In this document: piece after piece, positions 35,793 through 44,865 of the stretch | How positions within the stretch are numbered: position 1 is the first letter of the stretch | Layout of the letters: the number at the start of each line of letters is the position of its first letter | NCBI RefSeq assembly: GCF_015547515.1 | Contig: NZ_JADMVE010000003.1 | Location: 248,001 to 312,000, forward strand | DNA length: 64,000 nucleotides | DNA from: Eubacterium sp. 1001713B170207_170306_E7 | Lineage (GTDB): Bacteria > Bacillota > Clostridia > Eubacteriales > Eubacteriaceae | Direction of reading: 5' to 3' | Position numbers and translations under genes: made by a program | Notes under the pieces: generated by a model | The model's database searches: none | Told to the model about the DNA's origin: nothing | The model's input: only the letters and a program-made list of their open reading frames with translations

Positions 35793-36628
35793 TCAGTGAA
35801 GAAGCAGTTTTAAAAGGAAAAATCGCAGCAAAAAATATGCGGGAAAATATTTTAAAACTTGCTTTGAAAGGAGGCAGCAACGGTGCACATCTTGCACCTG
35901 CACTCTCAATTGTGGAAATAATGGCGGCTCTCTATACCAATATCTTAAACGTTAAAGAAGATATGCCCGAATGGGAAGGACGTGACCGTTTTATCTTGAG
36001 CAAGGGACATGGAGCGTTGGGATTTTACACGGCGCTCTATGAAGCAAGGATTATTTCAAAAGAAAAACTTTTTACTTTTGAAGATGATGGGGGAGATTTA
36101 CCAGGTCAGCCGAGTAAAAATATCCAATTAGGCATTGAATTTTCAGGTGGAAGTTTGGGATTAGGCCTCTCTTATGGTGTGGGAATCGCTTTGGCTACTT
36201 ATATGAAAGAATTGTCATCCAAGACTTATGTATTAATGGGTGATGGTGAAATCAACGAAGGAACTGTGTGGGAAAGTGCCATGTTTGCCGGTAGTCATAA
36301 ACTAACCAATCTGGTTGCGATCATTGACTATAACAATATGCAATCCGACGGTTTCAGAAAAAACATTTTACCCATTGATTATAAACCGATATGGACAAGC
36401 TTTGGCTGGCAAGTAGCAGAGTGTGATGGACATAATGTTGAAGAACTGATGAATATATTTGAAACACAGATTCATGATAAACCATTAGTAATCATTGCCA
36501 ATACCGTAAAAGGAAAAGGTGTTAGTTTTATGGAAAACAACAAAGAGTGGCACCATAACAAACTAACGGAAGAACAATATAAGCAGGCGATGGATGAACT
36601 TGAAAAAGGAGAAATTGGCTATGATTGA
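35789..36628 (+). CDS. Transketolase, N-terminal (TPP-binding) subunit
   Basis: 279 aa. DRFILSKGHGALGFYTALYEA near 70, SGGSLGLGLSYGVGIALA near 125 and the TPP/Mg motif GDGEINEGTVWESAMFAG near 150 with a downstream NNMQSDG. These define the pyrophosphate half of a two-gene transketolase. It would transfer a two-carbon ketol unit between sugars or onto an aldehyde. Found inside a glycan locus, it is probably specialised rather than the pentose-phosphate enzyme. Confidence 0.88.
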   Translation: MISEEAVLKGKIAAKNMRENILKLALKGGSNGAHLAPALSIVEIMAALYTNILNVKEDMPEWEGRDRFILSKGHGALGFYTALYEARIISKEKLFTFEDDGGDLPGQPSKNIQLGIEFSGGSLGLGLSYGVGIALATYMKELSSKTYVLMGDGEINEGTVWESAMFAGSHKLTNLVAIIDYNNMQSDGFRKNILPIDYKPIWTSFGWQVAECDGHNVEELMNIFETQIHDKPLVIIANTVKGKGVSFMENNKEWHHNKLTEEQYKQAMDELEKGEIGYD

Positions 36629-37604
36629 ATATAAATCTTCAGCAATAAGAATGTGGTCAATTTTGGGTTCAAGAGGCGCATTTGGCGTTGCTTTAAATGA
36701 GCTGGCACAGAGTCATCCGGAAATCATTGCCTTATCAGCCGATCTTTGTACGACATCAGGGCTAGATCGATTTAAAAACAGCTATCCCAACCGCTGTATT
36801 AATGTAGGAATCGCTGAACAAAATATGGTCGGTATTGCCGCGGGGATGGCCTCAATGTCATATATCCCATTTGCAACTACTTTTTCTAATTTTGCATCCC
36901 TAAGGTCATGTGAACAAATGAGACATTTTATGGGATATATGAAAGAAAATGTTAAGATTGTTGGTTTAGGAGCTGGATTTGCCATGGGAATGTTTGGTGT
37001 GACACATTATGGATTAGAAGATATAGCATCCATTCGAGCAATACCAAATATAACTATTTTGTCCCCAGCGGATTGCACAGAAACAGTCAAAATGACACAA
37101 AAAGCCCTTGAAATTAAGGGACCTGTATATCTGCGGTTAACTGGCGTGATGAACGCACCAATCATTTATAAAAAAGATTATGAGATCGAAATTGGAAAAA
37201 CCATTCCCTTAAGCAATGGGGATGATCTCACAATTTTTGCAACAGGCAGCATGGTCAACGAAGCACTGAAAGCATCAGAAATTTTAAAAAAACAAGGGAT
37301 CAGTGCAGCCGTTGAAGATGTACATACTATTAAACCATTTGATACAGAAGCCATTGAACGAGCCTGTTCAAAAAAAATGATCGTAACGATTGAAGAGCAT
37401 AGTGTCATTGGAGGCCTTGGAAGTGTCGTTTCTGAAACACTCAGCAAGATCGCCAAGCATCCTATGCAATTGACCATTGGAGTAGAAAATAACTATCCTA
37501 AGGCAGGGAGTTATCAATATTTAGTTAATTTTTGTGGATTATCAGCAGATTCAATTGCTGAAAAAATAAATAAAAAATACAAAGAGGTAAATAGAGATGA
37601 ATAA
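36621..37604 (+). CDS. Transketolase, C-terminal (pyrimidine-binding) subunit
   Basis: 327 aa from ATG 36621 behind AAGGAG. SADLCTTSGLDRFKNSYPNRCINVGIAEQNMVGIAAG near 35-65 includes the conserved catalytic glutamate that activates TPP, and TFSNFASLRSCEQMRH follows. The C-terminal Transketolase_C domain contains VEDVHTIKPFD and EEHSVIGGLGS. It pairs with the 35789 product; the genes overlap by 8 bp. Confidence 0.88.
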   Translation: MIEYKSSAIRMWSILGSRGAFGVALNELAQSHPEIIALSADLCTTSGLDRFKNSYPNRCINVGIAEQNMVGIAAGMASMSYIPFATTFSNFASLRSCEQMRHFMGYMKENVKIVGLGAGFAMGMFGVTHYGLEDIASIRAIPNITILSPADCTETVKMTQKALEIKGPVYLRLTGVMNAPIIYKKDYEIEIGKTIPLSNGDDLTIFATGSMVNEALKASEILKKQGISAAVEDVHTIKPFDTEAIERACSKKMIVTIEEHSVIGGLGSVVSETLSKIAKHPMQLTIGVENNYPKAGSYQYLVNFCGLSADSIAEKINKKYKEVNRDE

Positions 37605-37833
37605 TTTAGATTTATACAAAGAAGCTTTTGTAAAAACATTTGGTGTTGGTGAAGAAGACTTAAACGGCTTGGAGTATCAGTCTATTGCAGCTTGGGATTC
37701 TGTTGGGCACATGGCTCTAATCGCAGAACTCGAGGAAGCCTTCGACATCATGATGGATACCGACGACATCATCGATTTGAGTTCTTATGAGAAAGGGAAA
37801 GAGATTTTAGGAAAGTATGATGTGGAATTTTAA
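37597..37833 (+). CDS. Acyl carrier protein-like
   Basis: 78 aa. Acidic small protein with YQSIAAWDSVGHMALIAELEEAFDIMMDTDDI; the serine in WDSVGHM is the expected phosphopantetheine site (DSVGH replaces the usual DSL). It overlaps the previous gene by 8 bp and the next by 17 bp. It probably carries the acyl group activated by the neighbouring AMP-ligase. A similar ACP occurs in the V. cholerae O1 tetronate cluster (rfbK), as I recall it. Confidence 0.82.
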   Translation: MNNLDLYKEAFVKTFGVGEEDLNGLEYQSIAAWDSVGHMALIAELEEAFDIMMDTDDIIDLSSYEKGKEILGKYDVEF

Positions 37834-39235
37834 CCCCTATCTCAATAAGCATGCCGCCATATCCGAAACCGGTGAAACCATAACCTATGCCGAGCTTAAG
37901 AGCTTTGCCCAAGAAATGCACACCCAAATACCCGAAAGAGCCTTAGTCTTTTCCCTGTGCGAAAACACCATCGGCTCACTGGCAGGGTATGTCGGATTTT
38001 TAGAAAATAAAATCGTGCCGTTGCTTTTGGACAGCGGAATGGACGCCGAGCTTTTAGAGCAGCTGATCGCGCTATACCATCCCAGCTATCTCTGGCTGCC
38101 TGAAGCCATGAAAGAAAGCTTTCTAAAACAGAAAGTCCATCAGAACAATACCGAAGTATGGCGTAGCAGAGGCTATGTGCTTTTAAAAACGCATCTCGCA
38201 CCCTATCCGCTTAACGATGCGCTGGCATTGCTACTCACCACCTCCGGCTCCACCGGCAGTCCCAAGCTGGTGCGTCAGAGCGCCCAAAATATACAGGCCA
38301 ACGCCGAATCCATTGCCGAGTACCTTGAGCTGACCGAAGCAGAACGCCCCATCACCAGTCTGCCCATGAATTACACCTACGGTCTGTCCATCATTAACAG
38401 CCATCTGTTAAAAGGCGCAACCCTTTTAATGACCACCAAAAGCTTCATGCAGAAAGAATTCTGGCAGTTTTTTAAAGAGCAGGAGGCAACCTCCATCGCT
38501 GGGGTTCCCTATAACTATGAAATGCTTAAACGGCTGCGTTTTTTCAGAATGGATTTACCAAGCCTTAAAACCATGACCCAGGCTGGCGGCAAGCTATCTC
38601 CCGAACTCCACAAAGAATTTGCCGAATATGCCCAAGCCACTAACCGGCGCTTTTACGTCATGTACGGCCAGACTGAAGCCACCGCACGCATGTCCTACCT
38701 GCCCTATCAGGAAGCCCTTAGAAAATATGGCAGCATGGGCGTTGCTATTCCCGGCGGAAAGTTTTCCCTCATCGACATAGACGGAAAATCCTTTGACGAA
38801 GCCGAAAAAGTAGGCGAGCTGGTATATGAAGGCCCTAACGTTACCCTGGGCTATGCCGAGCGCGGCGAGGATTTAATCAGGGGGGATGAGCGAAAAGGCG
38901 TGTTGATTACAGGCGATATGGCCAAGAAAGATGATGAAGGCTATTACTATATCGTCGGCCGTAAAAAACGCTTTGTCAAAATTTTTGGCAACCGTGTCAA
39001 TCTCGATGAAACCGAGCGTATGATCAAAACAGCCTTTGAAAATTTAGATTGTGCCTGTAGCGGCGTCGATGATCATATGAAAATATTCATCACCAACGAA
39101 GCCGAGACCGAATCGGTAAAACAATATGTCAGCGAGAAAACAGGCCTGCATTTTTCAGCATTCACCGTTAAAGCCATAGATACAATCCCCAAAAATGAAG
39201 CCGGAAAGACCCTGTATAAAAATTTACCAGAATAA
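37817..39235 (+). CDS. AMP-dependent acyl ligase (acyl-ACP/acyl-CoA synthetase-like)
   Basis: 472 aa. The adenylate-forming core has the P-loop LLLTTSGSTGSPKLVRQS near 140, YGQTEATARMSY near 285, LVYEGPNVTLGYA near 335 and ITGDMAKKDDEGYYYIVGRKKRFVK near 375 with a C-terminal catalytic lysine region NEAGKTLYKN. It would activate a carboxylic acid as acyl-AMP and load it onto the ACP encoded just upstream. Confidence 0.87.
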   Translation: MMWNFNPYLNKHAAISETGETITYAELKSFAQEMHTQIPERALVFSLCENTIGSLAGYVGFLENKIVPLLLDSGMDAELLEQLIALYHPSYLWLPEAMKESFLKQKVHQNNTEVWRSRGYVLLKTHLAPYPLNDALALLLTTSGSTGSPKLVRQSAQNIQANAESIAEYLELTEAERPITSLPMNYTYGLSIINSHLLKGATLLMTTKSFMQKEFWQFFKEQEATSIAGVPYNYEMLKRLRFFRMDLPSLKTMTQAGGKLSPELHKEFAEYAQATNRRFYVMYGQTEATARMSYLPYQEALRKYGSMGVAIPGGKFSLIDIDGKSFDEAEKVGELVYEGPNVTLGYAERGEDLIRGDERKGVLITGDMAKKDDEGYYYIVGRKKRFVKIFGNRVNLDETERMIKTAFENLDCACSGVDDHMKIFITNEAETESVKQYVSEKTGLHFSAFTVKAIDTIPKNEAGKTLYKNLPE

Positions 39236-39258
39236 ATCATTTGATAAAGAGGTTTAAA

Positions 39259-40209
39259 ATGATCAACCGAAAAGTTGCCATTATTGGCGCAGGCTTCACG
39301 GGGGCCTCCATCGCTTACGCCCTCACAATGAAAGATTTAGCCGATGAAATTATTTTAATTGACCAAAATAAAAAAGTCGCGCAGGGTGAAGCTTTGGATA
39401 TTCGACATGGAATTTCCTTCATGGGAACTGCTTATATACGCGAAGGAGATTACCAAGATTGCAAAAACTGTCATCTGATCATTATCACTGCTGGTCGTAA
39501 TAGGCGACCAGGCGAAACAAGACTGGACTTAGTTGATGAAAACCTTCAAATTGTCAAAAAAGTCTGTGATCAGATACAGCCCTATTACACGAACAGCGTT
39601 ATCATGATGATCACGAATCCAGTGGATATCATTACCACTTTTGTCACTAATTACTTAAAGATTCCGGAAGGTCGTGTCTTTAGTACCGGGTGCTTATTAG
39701 ATACTTCCCGATTGCTGAGCCAGGTAGCCGATTATGTTGGCTTAAAAACAGAAACCATCCGTGGCTTTATTGCTGGAGAACATGGTGAGGGACAGGTGCC
39801 TGTCTGGAGCCGCTTTTCAGTGGCAGGAGAACCCATTGAGGAATATTGTGCGAATACAGGCATTATCTGGAATCACGCTATCAAGGAGAACATTCAGGAG
39901 CGCGTAAGGCAGATGGGAGCGACCATTATCGCCGATAAAGGTCGCACACATTACGGCATCGCAACCTGTGTGTGCGCCTTGGCAGATGCGATATTAAATC
40001 GTCGGGCAACCGTTTCATGCGTTTCGAGTGTGCTGAAAGGTGAGTATGGCGTCAGCGGTATTGCGTTGAGTGTTCCTTCTATTATTGATGGCAACGGTGT
40101 TCAAAAAAGACTGGTTGAGCAATGGACATCTGATGAAATAAACCAATTTCGGGAAAGTGCAGAACACTTAAAAAATCAGGCACAAAAGATAAATGAGGAC
40201 AAAAAATGA
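39259..40209 (+). CDS. L-lactate/malate dehydrogenase-family protein
   Basis: 316 aa from ATG 39259 behind AGAGG. NAD loop VAIIGAGFTGASIAYAL, substrate loop RNRRPGETRLDLVDEN near 85-100, ITNPVDIIT, LDTSRLL with the substrate-binding Arg, and the catalytic His in GEHGEGQVPVWS near 180 (usual form GEHGDS). It reduces a 2-keto acid to a 2-hydroxy acid. In this locus it may supply a hydroxy-acyl precursor; a housekeeping lactate dehydrogenase would be an odd passenger. Confidence 0.83.
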   Translation: MINRKVAIIGAGFTGASIAYALTMKDLADEIILIDQNKKVAQGEALDIRHGISFMGTAYIREGDYQDCKNCHLIIITAGRNRRPGETRLDLVDENLQIVKKVCDQIQPYYTNSVIMMITNPVDIITTFVTNYLKIPEGRVFSTGCLLDTSRLLSQVADYVGLKTETIRGFIAGEHGEGQVPVWSRFSVAGEPIEEYCANTGIIWNHAIKENIQERVRQMGATIIADKGRTHYGIATCVCALADAILNRRATVSCVSSVLKGEYGVSGIALSVPSIIDGNGVQKRLVEQWTSDEINQFRESAEHLKNQAQKINEDKK

Positions 40210-41300
40210 TTGATTACGAAGCTCTACTAAAAACTGAGCCCTATGGGCTTGACAAAGCTCAAAAGCACAAGCTGATGACCACGGTGCAAAGCGAACTGAC
40301 CCAGCACCACTATCGACAGTGCGAAGCTTATCGCCGGATGCTTGATGCCATGCAGTTTGATCCCCATGCGATCACAGACTATGAGGACATTCCCTTTCTG
40401 CCCGTGAGCCTTTTTAAAACCTTGACACTGAGAAGCATTGAAGAAAAAGACATCTTCAAAACCATGACCTCCTCGGGAACTACCGGACAGGCTGTGTCCA
40501 AAATCTACCTCGATCGGGAAACTGCCAGCTTACAGCAGAAGACACTGGTCAAAATTGTCTCAAGCTTCACCGGCACAGCTAGAATGCCCATGCTGATCAT
40601 CGACTGTCCTTCCGTGGTCAAAAACCGGGCCCTGTTTTCCGCTAGAGGCGCCGGGATTTTAGGCTTTTCACTCTTCGGTTCAAAAAAAGCCTACGCCTTA
40701 AAGGATGATATGACCCTCGATATCGAGGGCATACAGGCCTTTTTAGAACAGCATCAGGGCAAACCCATCTTGCTGTTTGGCTTTACCTTTATGATCTGGC
40801 AGCATTTTTATAAAGAGCTCCAAAAGCATCCTGAGTATCCAATTGATTTGTCGAAGGGCATTCTTATCCATGGCGGAGGCTGGAAAAAGCTCATAAATGA
40901 AGCCGTGACAGCCGAACAGTTTAAAGCGCGTTTAGAAGCCGTCTGCGGCTTAAAGGATGTTCATGATTACTACGGCATGGTCGAGCAGACCGGGTGCATC
41001 TATATGGAGTGCGAAGCCGGACACTTGCACGCCAGTGTATTTTCCGATGTCATTACACGAAACGCTCTTGATTTTTCAAAATGTTCCCTCGAAGAGACCG
41101 GTATTATCGAGGTGGTTTCAATGCTGCCCAGATCCTACCCGGGACATTGCCTCTTAACCGAGGATGAAGGCGTCATCTTAGGCGAGGATGACTGCCCCTG
41201 CGGGAGAAAAGGAAAATATTTTAAAATCCATGGTCGATTAAAAAACGCCGAAGTCAGGGGGTGCAGTGATACCTATGCAGAACAATTTAGAACCATTTAA
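40206..41300 (+). CDS. Acyl-protein synthetase (LuxE family)
   Basis: 364 aa. LuxE-type adenylate-forming enzyme: DIPFLPVSLFKTLTLRS near 60, TMTSSGTTGQAVSKIYLD near 88, LIHGGGWKKL near 220 and VHDYYGMVEQTGCIYMEC near 255. LuxE proteins activate a carboxylic acid and hand it to LuxC for reduction to an aldehyde. There is no luxAB luciferase nearby, so the use here is biosynthetic. Confidence 0.87.
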   Translation: MIDYEALLKTEPYGLDKAQKHKLMTTVQSELTQHHYRQCEAYRRMLDAMQFDPHAITDYEDIPFLPVSLFKTLTLRSIEEKDIFKTMTSSGTTGQAVSKIYLDRETASLQQKTLVKIVSSFTGTARMPMLIIDCPSVVKNRALFSARGAGILGFSLFGSKKAYALKDDMTLDIEGIQAFLEQHQGKPILLFGFTFMIWQHFYKELQKHPEYPIDLSKGILIHGGGWKKLINEAVTAEQFKARLEAVCGLKDVHDYYGMVEQTGCIYMECEAGHLHASVFSDVITRNALDFSKCSLEETGIIEVVSMLPRSYPGHCLLTEDEGVILGEDDCPCGRKGKYFKIHGRLKNAEVRGCSDTYAEQFRTI

Positions 41301-42489
41301 AGCCACCGATATTTTATACAGCATTGGCGATTCAGACACACTGAAGGAAATGCTTAAAGCGCCGCCATTAAAGATATTTGATGAACGAATCATGAACTTT
41401 TTGAATGACTTATCGCGAAATATTTTAAAAAATAAAGCAGCCAAAGCCTATCCCGATGTGATGACCTTTGGTTTCTGGTGCCGAAGAGCCTCCATTGAAA
41501 CCTTAAAAAAACCCTATGACCCTTTGGAACAATCTTTAGGACGGGGAATAGCCTTTCATATCGCACCGTCCAATGTTCCCGTAAATTTTGCCTACTCCAT
41601 GGTGGTTGGTCTATTGGCAGGCAATGCGAATATTGTACGCCTGCCTTCAAAGTCCTTTGAGCAGGTTGAAATACTCATTCAGGCTATCGCCCAAACCCTG
41701 GAAGACGAAAAACACCGTTCGTTTAAGCCTTACTTTTTATTGGTTCAATACGGACACCAGGACACCATCACCAACCTTTTTTCCAGTGTTTGTGATACCC
41801 GCATCATCTGGGGCGGCGACCAGACCATAAAGACCATCCGCAGGGCACCGCTGAAGCCAAGAGCCACAGAGATTACCTTTGCAGACCGGTACTCCTTGGC
41901 AGTGATTGATGCCCAGGCCTATTTACAAGCCGACAATAAATCAGCCATCGCCGGTGCTTTTTATAACGATACTTATCTGACCGATCAGAATGCCTGCACA
42001 TCGCCAAGAATTGTTTTCTGGATAGGACAAGAAAGCCATAAAGCCCGAGAAATCTTCTGGGAGCAGCTGTATCAGAAAGTCAAGGCAGACTACACTATCC
42101 AGCCCGTACAGGCCGTCGGCAAACGCACCAGCCTAATGGAACTGGCAGCCACCCATGAAAACACACAGGTGATGGAAACCAAAGATAACCGGCTTATTCG
42201 AATACAAATCGATCAGGTTGAAGCAGATTTGATGCAATACCGAAACCATTCAGGCTACTTTATGGAATGTGTCATTCAAAAACTCGAAGAAATGCTGCCA
42301 ATCTGTAATCAGAGCCCGTGTCAAACCTTATCTTACTATGGACCTCTAAAAGAAAAACTGATGGATTTCATCTTTGAGTACAAACCAAAAGGAATTGACC
42401 GTGTAGTGCCCATGGGGAAGACCATGGACTTTGAACTGGTTTGGGATGGATATGATTTGATACGGTGTTTATCGCGGATTGTTAAGTAA
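41266..42489 (+). CDS. Acyl-CoA/acyl-protein reductase (LuxC family)
   Basis: 407 aa from GTG 41266, four bases after GGGGG; ATG 41275 is an alternative giving 404 aa. FHIAPSNVPVNFAYSMVVGLLAGNANIVRLPSKSFEQV near 95-130 is the LuxC NADPH-binding region and NDTYLTDQNACTSPRIVFWIG near 235 contains the catalytic cysteine. It reduces an activated acyl group to the aldehyde with NADPH. It overlaps the LuxE-like gene by 35 bp. Confidence 0.87.
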   Translation: MIPMQNNLEPFKATDILYSIGDSDTLKEMLKAPPLKIFDERIMNFLNDLSRNILKNKAAKAYPDVMTFGFWCRRASIETLKKPYDPLEQSLGRGIAFHIAPSNVPVNFAYSMVVGLLAGNANIVRLPSKSFEQVEILIQAIAQTLEDEKHRSFKPYFLLVQYGHQDTITNLFSSVCDTRIIWGGDQTIKTIRRAPLKPRATEITFADRYSLAVIDAQAYLQADNKSAIAGAFYNDTYLTDQNACTSPRIVFWIGQESHKAREIFWEQLYQKVKADYTIQPVQAVGKRTSLMELAATHENTQVMETKDNRLIRIQIDQVEADLMQYRNHSGYFMECVIQKLEEMLPICNQSPCQTLSYYGPLKEKLMDFIFEYKPKGIDRVVPMGKTMDFELVWDGYDLIRCLSRIVK

Positions 42490-42502
42490 ACAGAGGTAAC
42501 CC

Positions 42503-43109
42503 ATGCAATTCAGAGACCTGAAAACCTAATATCACCACCTCCTTTTTCCCGGCCAAGCCCTTAGGCTGCTACGGCGACGGTGGCGCTGTTTTTACCGACG
42601 ACGCAGAGCTGGCAGCCCTCATCAATTCCTACAAGATTCACGGCAAGGGCAGCTTTAAGTATGACAATGTGCGCATCGGCGTCAACTCCCGGCTGGACAC
42701 CCTCCAGGCCGCCATCCTTCAGGTCAAGCTCAAGGCCTTTGCCGATACTGAGCTGGAGGCCGTGAATCATGCGGCAGCCCAGTACACCCAGGCACTGAGC
42801 GGCGTGGTCAAAACACCAGGTATTTCCGAGGGCTTTTTATCCAGCTGGGCCCAGTACACCATCATGCTGTCATCAGCCAGCCAGCGTGACGCGCTGCAGG
42901 CGACGCTTAAGGAGCAGGGGATTCCGACCATGATCTATTATCCTAAGCCCATGCATGAGCAGACCGCTTTTAAGGATACGCCCTTTATCAAAGGCAGCTG
43001 TCGGGTGACCGAGCGGCTCTGCGGGCGAGTACTGGCGCTGCCCATGCACCCCTACCTGACAGAGGAAGCAATCGACATGGTAGCCTCTGAAATAAAAAAA
43101 CAAATCTAA
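42503..43109 (+). pseudogene. Deleted copy of the WbpE-like aminotransferase gene
   Basis: The first 31 bp (ATG 42503, MQFRDLK) match the start of the gene at 26288, then the sequence jumps to the part matching 26835 onward, removing about 515 bp and shifting frame; a TAA follows eight codons in. From there to the stop at 43109 the match continues to the C-terminus (SRLDTLQAAILQVKL, GIPTMIYYPKPMHEQ). The join falls in CA/CACC-rich microhomology. The PLP-lysine segment remains but most of the N-terminal half is lost, so it cannot be functional. Confidence 0.85.
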
Positions 43110-43150
43110 TCACCCCACAACAACCCATGGTTTCCGGGACACATCCCAAT

Positions 43151-43199
43151 CAACCGGTACGCGAAGCGTTAAAAGCTTTGCGTGCCGGTTGTTTTTTTA
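43151..43199 (+). terminator. Intrinsic terminator at the end of the polysaccharide locus
   Basis: CAACCGGTACGCGAAGC (43151-43167) pairs with GCTTTGCGTGCCGGTTG (43175-43191) with two G.T/G.U-type mismatches, followed by TTTTTTTATT. Confidence 0.88.
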
Positions 43200-43226
43200 T
43201 TCCCGGGCAGAGAAAAGGAGGATTTT

Positions 43227-44069
43227 ATGTCGAGGTGCGCGGAGCCGGGCACATTTGAACTGGAGGTTCTGATCGAGGAGAACGAGGATTTTGGCACGGC
43301 CTTTGAGAAGACCAGGAGCAGGGTTTTAAAGGCGCTGCTCACAGATATTAAAAGGCGGTTCGGTTATTCGCCGGGGGTCAGCCGGACCAGGCTTTTGAAG
43401 GATTTTTTCTGTGAAAACACCATTGACTGGGCGTCGGATGTACTGGGAGCAAAGAAGTCCGGGCTGGATTGGAAACGTCCTCATAAACCTGGGGAAACCG
43501 GAGATGCCGAAAAATGCGGACGGCGGCTGAACAAAAACGGGTTTGCCATCCGCGTTCTCATCAACCTGATGGACCGTATTCATATTTTTCTGGTGCCGGT
43601 GCTGCTGTGCCCGGACTGCCAGGAGCGGCGGGCCCTGGACGAGGCCTTCAGCGCCCAGTACTGCCAGCGGATCCTGCCCGAACCCATGGTAAAGAGGCAT
43701 CAGTACGCCTCGGAGGTCTATGAGGCCTTGATCAGCGAGGGCTTTGACAAAAAGTACGGGGAGGTGGAGGTTTATTTCAGTGAGGAGCAGGCTGAGGCCG
43801 TCAAACAGGATTTTCAGAAAATGGTCGGCCATGTGAAGGCCAGGCTGTCCGGCCCCTTATCGGAGCGGGTGATCCCCCAGGATATGCGCCCTGGGCCGCG
43901 CAGGGGAGAGAAGCCCAGCCGGAAGGACCGGCGGCAGCGCCGGCTGGAGGAAATGGTGGTCTGGGTGAAGGAACAGGTAAGGCGCCCGGACGAGCAGGAG
44001 CCGGTCAAAAACTGGTACAGCCGGCTGCGGCGGCTGTGCTCGGATGAAAACGGGGACCCCTGCTGGTAA
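43227..44069 (+). CDS. Hypothetical protein with one CxxC pair, first gene of phage-flavoured cluster
   Basis: 280 aa from ATG 43227 behind AAAGGAGGATTTT. Not recognised. A CPDCQERRALDEAFSAQYCQR segment near residue 130 could bind zinc. The region near 230-265 is very basic (RPGPRRGEKPSRKDRRQRRLEE), suggesting nucleic-acid binding. It is separated from the next gene by 127 bp that contain two similar GGAAT-n-ATCC-CAACGT sites. Confidence 0.65.
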   Translation: MSRCAEPGTFELEVLIEENEDFGTAFEKTRSRVLKALLTDIKRRFGYSPGVSRTRLLKDFFCENTIDWASDVLGAKKSGLDWKRPHKPGETGDAEKCGRRLNKNGFAIRVLINLMDRIHIFLVPVLLCPDCQERRALDEAFSAQYCQRILPEPMVKRHQYASEVYEALISEGFDKKYGEVEVYFSEEQAEAVKQDFQKMVGHVKARLSGPLSERVIPQDMRPGPRRGEKPSRKDRRQRRLEEMVVWVKEQVRRPDEQEPVKNWYSRLRRLCSDENGDPCW

Positions 44070-44080
44070 AATTTGATCCC

Positions 44081-44148
44081 GGAATAGTAAAATCCAACGT
44101 GGAGTGCATGGTTTCGAGGTTAAAACGGGAATATAATAATCCCAACGT
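44081..44148 (+). promoter_or_regulatory. Two similar sites before the 44197 gene, one containing TATAAT
   Basis: GGAATAGTAAAATCCAACGT (44081-44100) and the similar 21-mer at 44128-44148 (GGAATATAATAATCC then CAACGT) are 47 bp apart. The second includes TATAAT at 44132-44137 and its ends GGGA/TCCC pair. They may be duplicated operator or promoter elements; the bound factor is unknown. Confidence 0.4.
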
Positions 44149-44196
44149 CAGCGTTACAACCGCGGCGTTAATAATAAACAAGGAGGTACTGATTAA

Positions 44197-44865
44197 ATGA
44201 AAGAACAATCGGTACAAAAGGGTTTTTCCAAAAAATCGGCATGGGAGGCTCTGCTTTCCTGCGGCCAAAATCAGAAAGCTGTGCAGAGGGTAAGCCGGGA
44301 GCAGTGTATGTGCCCGGGCTGCTTTTACAGGGATATCGGCGAGGACGGAGGCTGTCTGTTCACCGCCACCCTGGAGAACCATCAGGGCCTGTGCATGAAT
44401 TACCGGGGCGATGTGGGCTGCTTTCCGGAAATTCTGCATTATGGCAGTGTGGATGAGGACAATGTGCGGGAGCGGCTTTTCATCTGGCGCCACAAAGAGC
44501 TGGGCGATCTGGCGTGTGTGCTCAAGGACAAAAACCAGGCGCTGTTCAGCTGTGAAGGTCTGGCGGCCTTGCTGGGGATTAAATTCTTTGGCTTCCTGAA
44601 ACGTTATTTCAGGCTGCTGATGCCTGTGCGGCTTCTGGTCCCCGACGATACCAGCGACGAGGGCTGCCGCGAGGTTTACTTTCTGGACGTCCTGGGCCTG
44701 GAGCGGGCCCTGCTGCTGGAAACAGCTGTGGACCCGCAGCTGCGCCGGGTGCTCGGCCAGGAACTGGCCCTGGTCGGTGTCAATATCGAAAGGCTCCTTG
44801 AGGGAAAGCAGGCGCTGCGGCTTGGCATTGATGTGGAAGTGGAACGCGACTGGGAGGCCCTGTGA
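44197..44865 (+). CDS. Hypothetical cysteine-containing protein
   Basis: 222 aa, ATG 44197 behind AAGGAGGTACTG. Not recognised. The N-terminal 85 residues are Cys-rich (LLSCGQNQK, REQCMCPGCFYRDIG, GGCLF, GLCMNYRG, GCFPE), so a metal site is possible; the rest is acidic and helical. Its stop overlaps the next start (TGATG), indicating coupling to the antirepressor. Confidence 0.65.
   Translation: MKEQSVQKGFSKKSAWEALLSCGQNQKAVQRVSREQCMCPGCFYRDIGEDGGCLFTATLENHQGLCMNYRGDVGCFPEILHYGSVDEDNVRERLFIWRHKELGDLACVLKDKNQALFSCEGLAALLGIKFFGFLKRYFRLLMPVRLLVPDDTSDEGCREVYFLDVLGLERALLLETAVDPQLRRVLGQELALVGVNIERLLEGKQALRLGIDVEVERDWEAL

Noticed and set aside
40206-42489. Bioluminescence (lux) operon
   Set aside because: luxA/luxB and luxD are absent; LuxC/LuxE-like enzymes are embedded in a polysaccharide locus.
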